Shown here one piece after another: positions 34,394-43,183 of a stretch of 64,000 bases of DNA. Both the position numbers and the translations under genes were made by a program. Below the pieces are notes generated by a model. That model did no database searches. It saw nothing but the letters and a program-made list of their open reading frames with translations, and had not been told where the DNA came from. Source of the DNA: an uncultured Sphingomonadaceae bacterium (lineage in GTDB: Bacteria > Pseudomonadota > Alphaproteobacteria > Sphingomonadales > Sphingomonadaceae); the NCBI GenBank assembly GCA_947497455.1, contig CANMGU010000001.1:806001-870000 (forward strand), read 5' to 3'. Numbering within the stretch: the stretch's first letter is position 1; every line of letters starts with the position of its first letter.

Positions 34394-35494
34394 TTAAAAA
34401 GTTGTCGGATCGATCCACATCATATCGTCAATTGATTCCGTTTTTTGTGCTGAGATATTTTCCTGAACCGAGATTACATTTCCGTCGGGATCATAGGTGT
34501 AATAGATTTTCCAGCCTTTGCTAATTTTGGCCGGTCCAACCATTTTAATGCCCAGCTTTGCCAGCCGATCACGCTCTGCATCGGCATCGGTGACTTCAAA
34601 TGCGGTCATGCTGTAGCCGATCTGATCAACGTCAGCTGGTTCAGTGCGATCCGGTGTAGCTGGTTGGACAAATTCCCAAAATTCAAGCTCGAGATTGCGG
34701 ACAGCAAACCATGCACTGCGAAGCGCTACCCCATCAATCGCCACGATATTGTCCATATTTGGAAAATTTGAATATTCTCCGCGTCGTCGCGGTCCATAGC
34801 CGATAAACTTGGTGTAGAAGTCAGCCACCCTGTCAGCATCTGGCGTTGCCCCGCCAATGTGGGTTATCCACGCACTGTCTTGGCGGCGGGGTCTATCGAC
34901 GGTTTCATTTTCAATGATCGTGCCATCAGGATCTCGGCCATAGGCATAGGTGACACCATAGCCGCCCAAATCGACTGGCGCATTTCGTGACACCATATCC
35001 AGTCCCTTTTCTTGAAATTTCGGCAGGGCTGGGTTGGTCGCCGGAGACTGAAAGCAGATATGGGTATATCCCGGACCAATGACCGGTTTGACATAAGGTG
35101 GCGCTTTGGCATCCGGATCAAAATCAACCAGTTTAACAAAAACCGTCGGGGTTTTGATAAGCGCAACTTCGATGTTACCATATTGCCTGGAAGTCATTTC
35201 GGGGTGATAGACATCGCTGGCAGCGACCTGATACCGACTGACCAGTTCAAACGGAACGGCCTGCTGATAAAAAGCAATGCTCTGATCAATATCGGACACC
35301 GTCTTGCCAATGAACCGTACCCCTTTGATTCTGGTGTCACCCAGACTTTCCGGGCGAAAAAAGGGGGTTTGGACTATTCGCGGCGGGCTGGCTTTGGTGG
35401 CGGTAGAGTCAACAGGAGCTGCTTGCATACAAGATGCCAGGCCGAGGCTGATGGTCATGCCAATACAGATTTTTGAAATTCTCGATTTAGACAT
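34394..35494 (-). CDS. Two-domain VOC (glyoxalase/dioxygenase-fold) lipoprotein
   Basis: 366 residues with a lipoprotein signal (MSKSRISKICIGMTISLGLA then SC). Two vicinal-oxygen-chelate modules follow: the first from KGVRFIGKTVSDIDQSIAFY, the second from THIGGATPDADRVADFYTKF, with the closing KIYYTYDPDGNVISVQE typical of VOC beta-alpha units. Cytoplasmic VOC proteins are dioxygenases, glyoxalases or resistance proteins; a secreted lipid-anchored version is unusual. GAGGAAA precedes ATG 35494; a TTG at 35509 in frame is less likely. It begins 11 bases after the dehydrogenase stop, so the two are co-transcribed and may act on the same extracytoplasmic compound. Confidence 0.8.
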   Translation of the reverse strand: MSKSRISKICIGMTISLGLASCMQAAPVDSTATKASPPRIVQTPFFRPESLGDTRIKGVRFIGKTVSDIDQSIAFYQQAVPFELVSRYQVAASDVYHPEMTSRQYGNIEVALIKTPTVFVKLVDFDPDAKAPPYVKPVIGPGYTHICFQSPATNPALPKFQEKGLDMVSRNAPVDLGGYGVTYAYGRDPDGTIIENETVDRPRRQDSAWITHIGGATPDADRVADFYTKFIGYGPRRRGEYSNFPNMDNIVAIDGVALRSAWFAVRNLELEFWEFVQPATPDRTEPADVDQIGYSMTAFEVTDADAERDRLAKLGIKMVGPAKISKGWKIYYTYDPDGNVISVQENISAQKTESIDDMMWIDPTTF

Positions 35495-35505
35495 GGATGG
35501 TTTCC

Positions 35506-37368
35506 TCAATCAGCGCCGTAAACCAGCATTACATTGCCGGGAATCTGACCAAATTTGTCATAACCACTGTTTACGATTAACAAGCCGCCAGCAACAATAG
35601 GGCCGGCCGAGTCAATTGAACCTCCCCGCGCGCTCACACCGTTCAGTGTTTCATATTCCCGACGGGTATCTGTGCTCCACAATATCTCTCCACTGTCCGC
35701 GCTATAAGCGCGCAGGATGCCATTGAGCGCACCGGCGAATACAACCCCAGGCGTGATCGTCGGAGGAGCGGATAATGCGGTCATGCATTTATGGGCTTTT
35801 TCTTCGCATACATTGGGCTCAAACTTGCTCCACAATGCTTTGCCAGTTGCCGGATCATATCCGTGCAGGCCCTGACGTGAGGGGCCAGTTGCAAACCGGT
35901 TACCTGGTGTATCTGCAATGCCAACAAAGAGCGTTTCACCATCGGTAGCCATGCCCCAGTGAACACCGCCATTAAAGCCGCCCATTCCGGCGCGCGTTTC
36001 CCACAGTATTTTGCCGCCGGCATCAGGATCAATGCCAAAGAGCATCCCTGATTTTTGCCCAGCGAGAATAATGTCCTTGCCATTGGCCAAGGTCGTCAGA
36101 ATCGGCGGTGCACCAAAATCAAAGTCGGGACCGTCTTCCTTGGGACAATTGACCTGCGATCCGTTCCGCCCACACGCGGCGTTCCAGGCATCGCCTGCAA
36201 TCGTCTGCTGGACCCACTCGACCGCTCCGGTATCAAGTTTCAAAGCAATGATGGCATCGCTCTTGTCGTTGGCCGGCGATGAGTAATTTTCCCCCGTCCC
36301 GACATAGAGCAGCTTGCGTTTGGCATCGACCGTCGGAGTCGACCAGATCGGTGCGCCCGATGGTCCGTAATTTTGTGCGCCCGCCTTGTTCTTGCTTGTC
36401 TTTTTCGGTTCGGGAACTGTGTAAAATCGCCATACGGGCTCTCCCGATTTCGCTTCCAATGCGATCACACCGCCGCGGAAGGTGCAACATTCATAATCCG
36501 GAAGATAAGCATTGATAATCTCAAGCGAGGACATCGGAACATAGAGACGCCCTTTGTGCAACGTAATCGAGCCCGTAATCGTTCCGACGGGATGGTCGCG
36601 GATCGAGCGGGTCCAGATCAATTCTCCATTCTTGGCATCGACAGCATAAACATTCGCATCGACATCACCAAAGTATAGTGTCTTTGCGTTGCCGTTTCTG
36701 TCTGTTGAAATGGTCGGTGCATTCCGCACTTCTGCCTTGGCCTCAAATGTCCACCAGACACATCCGGTTTCGGAATCCAAAGCATAGAATAGGCCGCTCT
36801 GGCTTCCGGTAAAAATTGCTTCCTTGGTCACGGCCGGCTGGGAGCGGGCCCTTGCTGATCCAGGAAAACCAAAAGCCCATTTCAGTTTTAATTTGGATGC
36901 ATCGGCGGCCGTGATGCCGGCATTGGCAGTGGGCTGGTAACGGACATTGCGTTTGCTGTTACCCCAGCGATTCCAAAGCGGTTTGGAGAGACTTAATCGC
37001 CCTTCGCACTGGTTCTTTTCGGCGTTGGCCAATGCGCTTTCGCTGCTTGGGCTGGCTAGATAGTCGGCAATGATCCGGATCTCGATTGGAGACATCATCG
37101 ACGCCTGTTCTTTCATGATACCGGTTGAAAGTGACGTCCTGATCGCTTCAACTCCATATAGCTGGATAGCTGCCTTGGTTGGCGCCTCTGTAGTGCCGCC
37201 ATCGTGGCATGCTGCGCAGTGTTTTTGGTAAAGCCCTTCGCCAGGATTGCCTTGTGCTTGTGTTTGTTCCGAATCCAGGATTTCGGGATCGGAATCGATT
37301 TGCTGGCAAGCTGACAGGCCAATGGTAACCAATGTAAGCGCTGCAGATAGTGACAGAAATCCACGCAT
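35506..37368 (-). CDS. PQQ-dependent dehydrogenase with cytochrome c domain, PVADH-like
   Basis: 620-residue exported quinohaemoprotein with lipoprotein signal (ALTLVTIGLSACQQ). A short N-terminal cytochrome c domain has the haem motif CAACH at about residue 55. An eight-bladed PQQ propeller follows, with blade motifs such as GSQSGLFYALDSETGCVWW and the adjacent-cysteine site DYECCTFRGG. Domain order and length match polyvinyl-alcohol dehydrogenase of Sphingopyxis and its relatives, which oxidise secondary alcohols in the periplasm. The natural substrate here is unlikely to be PVA and remains unknown. Transcribed divergently from the hydrolase gene. Confidence 0.83.
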   Translation of the reverse strand: MRGFLSLSAALTLVTIGLSACQQIDSDPEILDSEQTQAQGNPGEGLYQKHCAACHDGGTTEAPTKAAIQLYGVEAIRTSLSTGIMKEQASMMSPIEIRIIADYLASPSSESALANAEKNQCEGRLSLSKPLWNRWGNSKRNVRYQPTANAGITAADASKLKLKWAFGFPGSARARSQPAVTKEAIFTGSQSGLFYALDSETGCVWWTFEAKAEVRNAPTISTDRNGNAKTLYFGDVDANVYAVDAKNGELIWTRSIRDHPVGTITGSITLHKGRLYVPMSSLEIINAYLPDYECCTFRGGVIALEAKSGEPVWRFYTVPEPKKTSKNKAGAQNYGPSGAPIWSTPTVDAKRKLLYVGTGENYSSPANDKSDAIIALKLDTGAVEWVQQTIAGDAWNAACGRNGSQVNCPKEDGPDFDFGAPPILTTLANGKDIILAGQKSGMLFGIDPDAGGKILWETRAGMGGFNGGVHWGMATDGETLFVGIADTPGNRFATGPSRQGLHGYDPATGKALWSKFEPNVCEEKAHKCMTALSAPPTITPGVVFAGALNGILRAYSADSGEILWSTDTRREYETLNGVSARGGSIDSAGPIVAGGLLIVNSGYDKFGQIPGNVMLVYGAD

Positions 37369-37437
37369 TATGCTTCTTGCATTCCTCAGATCTGGCGCAT
37401 CCGGTAAGAATAGTTTGACAGGTGCAGCCTATTGTTG

Positions 37438-37459
37438 TTGACTATTAGTACAATAACGA
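37438..37459. promoter_or_regulatory. Shared motif in the dehydrogenase/hydrolase divergent promoter
   Basis: TTGACTATTAGTACAATAAC plus GA lies midway between the divergent PQQ dehydrogenase and hydrolase genes. Related copies are at 32792-32813 (before the SDR) and 39935-39956 (before TonB receptor 3). ACTATTAGT is a 9-base dyad. Confidence 0.5.
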
Positions 37460-37505
37460 GCCATTCTTATAAATCAATGGCTAAGACGCAGGAGAGGGAG
37501 AGACT

Positions 37506-38543
37506 TTGGCATCTCTGAAGAGCATAGCTGTGCTGATTGGACTGTTCATCCTTACAAGCTGTATGGCCGCCAGTGCCGATGGTGAGGATTTTGCAGCGAT
37601 AGAGTCGATTCAAACTAAAGATGTTCCCGATCCGGCCGTCATCTTCGCCAATGCAAGCGCATCAGGCGACGTCAAATATAAGGAAGGTTATTTCGGTTCC
37701 GGCGATACGCGGTTACATTATGTTGAGGCCGGTGAGGGGCCACTGATCCTTTTCTACCATGGCTTCCCTTCCTTCTGGTACAGTTGGTTTGATCAGATGG
37801 AGGCGCTGAAAGGTCGGTATCGGGTTGTCGCCGTGGATGCTCTCGGTTCTGGCTTGTCGGCAAAGCCGTTAAATCTGGAGCCATATGATATAGCCAGACT
37901 GGCCGCCCAACTGGATGCGCTTTCCCTCCATTTGGGAGGTGATGAGAAATATGTACTGATTGGCCATGACTGGGGATCGGTACTCGCACTTTCCTATGCA
38001 CAGGCCTATCCGGACCGTCTCCATAAAGTTGTGGGAATGAGCGCACCTCCGCTCAACCTTTTTCTCGGTTATGCAGCAAATGACAAAGAGCAACAGCGCC
38101 GAAACCAATATATGCAGCGGTTCCGCGGTACGACTTTGGAAATGCTAAAGTCTAGCAATGCCATAGAGACAGCGCGAACGTCTGCCTATGGAGCCCTGGT
38201 CAAACGCGGTGATCTTTCCCGCGAAGAATTTGAACTTTTTAAAAATGCGCTATCGAGTAACGAAATGCTTTACGCTGCGATGAACTGGTATCGTGCAAAT
38301 ATTCCCCCGTTTGAGGACGTTTCGGATGCTGATCTTTGGCCAGGACCCAATGCCAGGATCACAATGCCGGGGCTGTTTATCTGGGGAGAAGAAGACCAGG
38401 TTTTTGTGCCTGAGCTCATTGATAAAGTCGACAATGCAGGAACGGATATGCGAACGATCCGGCTTGAAGGGATCAATCATTGGACATCGATGCAAGAACC
38501 GGAACGGGCGACAAAGGCGATCATTGATTTTCTGGGAGAATAG
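37506..38543 (+). CDS. Alpha/beta hydrolase, epoxide-hydrolase-like lipoprotein
   Basis: 345 residues from a TTG start after GGAGAGGGAGAG. The TTG gives a lipoprotein signal SIAVLIGLFILTSC, which supports it over later ATGs. The hydrolase core has the oxyanion loop HGFPSFWYSW, the nucleophile elbow GHDWGS with Asp (as in epoxide hydrolases and haloalkane dehalogenases), an acid in IWGEEDQVF and the catalytic His in GINHWTSMQ. An Asp nucleophile excludes a simple esterase. It is followed after 4 bases by an M19 dipeptidase gene, so the two are probably made together on the outer face of the cell. Confidence 0.85.
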   Translation: MASLKSIAVLIGLFILTSCMAASADGEDFAAIESIQTKDVPDPAVIFANASASGDVKYKEGYFGSGDTRLHYVEAGEGPLILFYHGFPSFWYSWFDQMEALKGRYRVVAVDALGSGLSAKPLNLEPYDIARLAAQLDALSLHLGGDEKYVLIGHDWGSVLALSYAQAYPDRLHKVVGMSAPPLNLFLGYAANDKEQQRRNQYMQRFRGTTLEMLKSSNAIETARTSAYGALVKRGDLSREEFELFKNALSSNEMLYAAMNWYRANIPPFEDVSDADLWPGPNARITMPGLFIWGEEDQVFVPELIDKVDNAGTDMRTIRLEGINHWTSMQEPERATKAIIDFLGE

Positions 38544-38547
38544 ACTG

Positions 38548-39861
38548 ATGCGAAATATGCCTGTGAGAAGTTCAACATTCAAGCTGCGCGGCGCAATGGC
38601 TCTCTTGGCTGCAACATTGCTGTCGGCTTGCGCGGCAAATCAGGTAGGGACAGAAGCCACCCCTAAGGTTCCAGAAACCGAAGCTACCCTTGTTGAACGA
38701 TCCAAGGAGATCCATCGGCAGAGTCTGGTCCTGGATGCCCATGCGGATATTGTTCTGCCATCCACATCCAAAACCTATCTTGGTGCCGATGGTTTATCAA
38801 AGGTAGCACCAGCGAAGTTGAGAGCGGGGGGGATTGGTGCCGTCGTCATGTCGGTTGCCGTGGGCCCGGGGTCGAGGACAAAAGAAGGCCGTATGCTGGC
38901 GAGGGCCGAAGCCGATGAGAAGCTGGCCGCTGTTTCATATTTGATCGAGCAAGATCAAAACCTGGCTCTGGCATTATCGCCGACCGACGTAGAGAAGCTG
39001 CATGCTGGCGGAAAAACTGCGATGCTGTTGGGCTTCCAGAATGCAAGGGCACTCAATGGACAAGTCGATGCACTTGATCAATTTTATGCAGCAGGGGTTC
39101 GCATATTCGGCTTGAATCATTTGGGGCATAACGACTTTTCAGACAGTTCACGCCCATTATACATTGCCGAGACGCGCTCCTACGAACCCACTGCACATGG
39201 CGGCTTGTCGCAATTGGGTGCTGCGGCTATCCAGCGCATCAACGCGCTAGGAGGCATAATAGATGTTTCGCAAATGTCTAAGTCCGCGACAATACAGGCA
39301 GTTAAGCTTTCGCGATCTCCAGTGATTGCCAGCCATTCGAATGCGCGCAAGCTGTCTGATGTGTCGCGCAATCTTTCGGACGAAGAAATAGATCTCATTG
39401 CGAAAGCAGGCGGCGTGGTTCATCTGGCGGCCTTTGGCGCCTATCTTGTCAATCTGTCCGATGCAGAGCTACTGGGCTCGATACTAAAAGTCCGCCGGGA
39501 TGCCGGGCTGCCTGATGCCTATTCCTATCCCTATGAACTCTATTGGGAAATCCCGGACCTGGAAAAACGCCAGGCATTCTTAAGGGCTATGCGAGATGTG
39601 ATTGGTCCGGGCTCTGTCGATCGTCTGGTCGATCATATCGACTATATAGTGAGCCGCGTAGGTATCGATCATGTCGGGATTGGGAGTGATTTCAATCATG
39701 GCGGCGGCGTAGCTGGTTTTGTGGATGCCAGTGAGGCACCGAACGTAACCCTTGCCTTGGTTAGGCGCGGCTATTCAGCCAATCAAATCAAGAAAATCTG
39801 GGGTGAAAATTTCCTCAGAGTGTTTCGCGTAGCTCAGAATGCGGCCGATGAAACCAACTAA
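38548..39861 (+). CDS. M19 dipeptidase-like lipoprotein with altered zinc ligands
   Basis: 437-residue secreted lipoprotein (signal ending LLAATLLSACAAN) of the renal-dipeptidase family, which cleaves dipeptides, often with a C-terminal D-residue. The first metal pair is intact (LDAHADI) and so are SHSNAR and GIGSDFNHGG. The bridging Glu position is Gln (LLGFQNARAL) and the third His position is Gln (IIDVSQMS). Compared with human DPEP1 this removes Glu125 and His198. Zinc binding, and so activity, may be changed or lost. The start has GGGAG upstream, 4 bases after the hydrolase stop. Confidence 0.85.
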   Translation: MRNMPVRSSTFKLRGAMALLAATLLSACAANQVGTEATPKVPETEATLVERSKEIHRQSLVLDAHADIVLPSTSKTYLGADGLSKVAPAKLRAGGIGAVVMSVAVGPGSRTKEGRMLARAEADEKLAAVSYLIEQDQNLALALSPTDVEKLHAGGKTAMLLGFQNARALNGQVDALDQFYAAGVRIFGLNHLGHNDFSDSSRPLYIAETRSYEPTAHGGLSQLGAAAIQRINALGGIIDVSQMSKSATIQAVKLSRSPVIASHSNARKLSDVSRNLSDEEIDLIAKAGGVVHLAAFGAYLVNLSDAELLGSILKVRRDAGLPDAYSYPYELYWEIPDLEKRQAFLRAMRDVIGPGSVDRLVDHIDYIVSRVGIDHVGIGSDFNHGGGVAGFVDASEAPNVTLALVRRGYSANQIKKIWGENFLRVFRVAQNAADETN

Positions 39862-39934
39862 GAGCCATGATTGGCAGGGGAGCTGTATAAATATGTCGGA
39901 ACCGATATCTGATTTGAAGCTTATTCAATTGCTG

Positions 39935-39956
39935 TTGACTAATCGTCTAATTACAT
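39935..39956 (+). promoter_or_regulatory. Shared motif before TonB receptor 3
   Basis: TTGACTAATCGTCTAATTAC plus AT matches 15 of 20 positions of the motif at 37438-37459. It lies about 100 bases before the receptor start; GAC and GTC form a small dyad in it. Confidence 0.4.
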
Positions 39957-40052
39957 TAACTCTTCGTCTTGGAGAGAAAAATTAATCGCCACAAAAAGGC
40001 GCTGGAATCAAATTTCGATGTTTGAGATCCAGAATTTCAGGAGGGGACCATT

Positions 40053-42983
40053 ATGAATAAATCTCTATTGCGTTGCACAAGTGCGCTTAGCGCCGTCATA
40101 TTGTCGGCTACAGCAGCGCCCAATATTGCTCATGCCCAGGACGTACAAGAGGCCGATGACGACGAAAATATCATCGTCGTAACCGGTAGTTTTATTCGAG
40201 GCACTCCAGAAGATGCCGCCCAACCGGTGGATGTTTTTTCTTCCGCTGACCTGGATACTGCAGGTGTTTCTTCTCCGCTTGAATTCATCAAGGATCTGCC
40301 TCAAGTCGGCAGCGTCCTCGGCGATACCAACCAGTTTTCAACTGCCGCACAAGGCAATCAAGGTCTCGGTTCCATCAACTTGCGTGGTTTGGGACCACAG
40401 CGGACCTTGGTTCTTTTTAACGGCAGAAGAACATTCACCGCACCGGGTGCTGTCGGAGGCGGCTTTGGCGATACAAATGCTATCCCTCTTTTTGCGCTCG
40501 AACGCATTGAAATTCTTAAAGATGGCGCGGCTGCGACCTATGGTTCAGACGCTATTGCCGGCGTGGCCAACTTTATCACCAAAAGCGGTTTTGAAGGCGT
40601 CGAGATCAAAAGCGACTATGAATTTGTCAATGGCTCCGATGACAATTACACCGCTTCGATATTGGTCGGCAAAACATTTGGCGATGTGAATATTCTGGCA
40701 GGCTTCGGCTGGCAGCATCGTTCGGAGTTACCTACGACCGAACGTGATTATGCATCTCAACCCTATGAAGTGAATCCAGCAGCATGGTCTGCCCTGGCGA
40801 CGCCTGGTACATTTTCCGTCGTTGGGGCGGGGGGCGCAGTCCCCATTGCTCCAGGTGTTGCGCTTCAACCCGACAGAGGCTGTGCCGAACTTGGGGGCGT
40901 TCCAGATGGTGTGCTTTGCCGGTTCAGCTTTATTCCGTTCGACAATCTTGTTGAAGATACAGATCGCTATCAAGGCTATATTCAAGCAGACGTCGATCTG
41001 TCCGATACTTTCCGGTTTCGTGGTGAATTTACCTATGCGCAGACCGATCTTGACTTCATCCGTACTTCTCCCGGTTTTCCGCCGCTTCAGGGACCAGGCG
41101 GAGCGCAACTGGGCGGCGGCTTTACGGTATCCCCAAATAACCCAGGCGTAGCACCTTTCGTGGCGCAAAACGGTCTGACCGGGACGCCCGCTGCCATTGG
41201 CATTTTTCTCTGGCGTCCTTTCGGTTGGTTGGGAAATCCACTCGACGAGACAAGAGGGTCGGGGCGTCAGTTCGTGAACAGCAAAGCCTATCGCTTCTCC
41301 GGTACTTTCGAAAAGGATTTTTCAGAGACATTCCGAGGGCAATTCTCGCTCACGATGATGAACTATGATCGTCGCGGCGGTTCGCCCGGAATCGTTGGTT
41401 CCAGATTGCAGTCAGCATTAAACGGTCTTGGTGGTCCGGATTGTAATGGCGTTACGCCAGGATCGCCCGGATGTTTGTGGTTCAATCCATTTGTGAATGC
41501 CGGGCCGCGCAATCCAGCGCTGGATCTCGACAACCCCTTCTTTGTTCCTGGGGCTGAAAATAGTCCAGAGCTTGTCGATTGGCTAACGGAAGAAAATGGT
41601 AACGATCAAAGCGAGGATACGGTCGTCGCAGACTTGATTTTTTCTGGCGAACTTGGATTAGATCTTGGAGGCGGCGCGATCGGTTGGGCAGCTGGTGCGC
41701 AATATCGCAAAACCCGGTTTAACAACAAACCGCTCAATTCTTTCGGTAATCTAGATTTGAATCCTTGCCCAATCTTGGGACAGCAGGATTGTGACCCTGC
41801 GCTTCAGGGGGCCGGGTCCTTTATTTTCCTTGGCGGCCAGAGAAACATTGACCTTACACAGGATGTCAAAGCGGTTTTTGCAGAAGTTGCCGTTCCGATT
41901 AGCGATACACTCGAAATTACCGCCGCAGCTCGTTTCGAAGATTATGGTGGTTCCATTGGCTCCACTTTTAATCCGAAAGGTTCGATACGTTGGGAGCCAA
42001 CAGATTGGTTAGTGCTTCGCGGGTCGGTTGGTACGACCTTCCGCGCACCTCTTGCATCCCAGGTATCCGTCGCTGGCGTGACATCCCTCGCGGGGCTCGC
42101 AGCCGCAGCTGGTAACTTCAAGGCGGTCGATATCTTTGGCAATCCGGATGATCTCGGTCCAGAAACGGCCTTCACCTATAATGCCGGTGCTATTGTCGAC
42201 TTTGGTGGCTTCAATTTCTCGGTGGACTATTGGAGCTTTGATTTCAAAGACGAAATCACCACGACTGATGGCCAAGCCATTGCCAGCAGTGTTGTTCCAA
42301 CTCCCGGTGGCCTCGCTGATTGTTCAAGTCCATTTGTAGATTTGATCACGTTTGACGGAGGCGCCTGTGTTCAGGGCACTACGACAGGTTTGAATATCTC
42401 TCGTGTGTTCAGCCAATGGGTCAATGGTCCAAAAACCAAAACAACCGGATTGGATTTTGCGGCATCATATACAACAGATATCGGGAATGGCGTTCTGACC
42501 ATAGGTGCGAATGCCAGCCATATTTTGACTTATGATGTTGGCGATTTCACCCTCGACGGTAACTTCTTGCGCGCCGGGTTTAGTGCTGTCGGTTTGGCCA
42601 ATCTCGACCGCAATCCGGGCACCATTGCACCATGGAGAGGCAATGCATATGTCAACTTCAACATCAGTGGTTTGAATGCACGTTATGGCGTGAAATATGT
42701 CGATGGTGTTCGAGATGAACGTTATGCAGAAACACCCAATTTTGAGGTCGTTCCGAACTTTGGCACTACATTCTTTGGAGAGACTGTCTCAAGCTTCACG
42801 CAGCATGACTTCCATCTGGCATATGATTTACCAATCAACGCTTTCGATGCACAGCTGCAATTCTCGGTCGAGAATTTCACCAATGCAGACGCGCCAGATG
42901 CACGCACACCATTGGGTTACAATCCGTTTACGGGCAACCCACTGGGTCGGATTTGGAGACTTGGCGCTAAAGTCGGCTTCTAG
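40053..42983 (+). CDS. TonB-dependent receptor 3 (peptide/unknown ligand)
   Basis: 976-residue outer-membrane receptor. A signal peptide ends near NIAHAQ, the TonB-box-like NIIVVTGSFIRG follows, then the plug with GSINLRGLGPQRTLVLFNGR and ALERIEILKDGAAATYGSDA, then a barrel finishing IWRLGAKVGF with a terminal Phe. AGGAGGGG is upstream. The plug type is common among sphingomonad and xanthomonad receptors of unknown ligand. The gene follows a dipeptidase and precedes an N-acyl-D-amino-acid-deacylase-like gene, suggesting an amino-acid-derived ligand. A strong terminator follows. Confidence 0.9.
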   Translation: MNKSLLRCTSALSAVILSATAAPNIAHAQDVQEADDDENIIVVTGSFIRGTPEDAAQPVDVFSSADLDTAGVSSPLEFIKDLPQVGSVLGDTNQFSTAAQGNQGLGSINLRGLGPQRTLVLFNGRRTFTAPGAVGGGFGDTNAIPLFALERIEILKDGAAATYGSDAIAGVANFITKSGFEGVEIKSDYEFVNGSDDNYTASILVGKTFGDVNILAGFGWQHRSELPTTERDYASQPYEVNPAAWSALATPGTFSVVGAGGAVPIAPGVALQPDRGCAELGGVPDGVLCRFSFIPFDNLVEDTDRYQGYIQADVDLSDTFRFRGEFTYAQTDLDFIRTSPGFPPLQGPGGAQLGGGFTVSPNNPGVAPFVAQNGLTGTPAAIGIFLWRPFGWLGNPLDETRGSGRQFVNSKAYRFSGTFEKDFSETFRGQFSLTMMNYDRRGGSPGIVGSRLQSALNGLGGPDCNGVTPGSPGCLWFNPFVNAGPRNPALDLDNPFFVPGAENSPELVDWLTEENGNDQSEDTVVADLIFSGELGLDLGGGAIGWAAGAQYRKTRFNNKPLNSFGNLDLNPCPILGQQDCDPALQGAGSFIFLGGQRNIDLTQDVKAVFAEVAVPISDTLEITAAARFEDYGGSIGSTFNPKGSIRWEPTDWLVLRGSVGTTFRAPLASQVSVAGVTSLAGLAAAAGNFKAVDIFGNPDDLGPETAFTYNAGAIVDFGGFNFSVDYWSFDFKDEITTTDGQAIASSVVPTPGGLADCSSPFVDLITFDGGACVQGTTTGLNISRVFSQWVNGPKTKTTGLDFAASYTTDIGNGVLTIGANASHILTYDVGDFTLDGNFLRAGFSAVGLANLDRNPGTIAPWRGNAYVNFNISGLNARYGVKYVDGVRDERYAETPNFEVVPNFGTTFFGETVSSFTQHDFHLAYDLPINAFDAQLQFSVENFTNADAPDARTPLGYNPFTGNPLGRIWRLGAKVGF

Positions 42984-43042
42984 CCTGTGGGGACAGGCTA
43001 GTCGCGCACTAGTCAGGTTCAATCTCTCTCGATACTGACTAG
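42981..43042. repeat. Two consecutive hairpins after TonB receptor 3
   Basis: First hairpin: TAGCCTGT (42981-42988)/ACAGGCTA (42993-43000); its first three bases are the receptor stop codon. Second: CTAGTCAG (43009-43016)/CTGACTAG (43035-43042). Both stems are perfect 8-mers. A T-tailed terminator follows. Confidence 0.6.
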
Positions 43043-43049
43043 AAAATCA

Positions 43050-43080
43050 GGGGTAGGCAGAAATGCTTACCCCTTTTTTT
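43050..43080 (+). terminator. Rho-independent terminator after TonB receptor 3
   Basis: Stem GGGGTAGGC/GCTTACCCC (one G-U pair) with a 6-base loop, followed by seven T. Confidence 0.85.
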
Positions 43081-43183
43081 ATAGGCGGTTCCAAAATAGT
43101 CTCTTTGCTCGCTCTTTGTTGGTGATCTGCAAATAGTGCGATCAGCAGAGAAGCAGAGAAGAGGAGTTTTCAATCTCCCTAAA

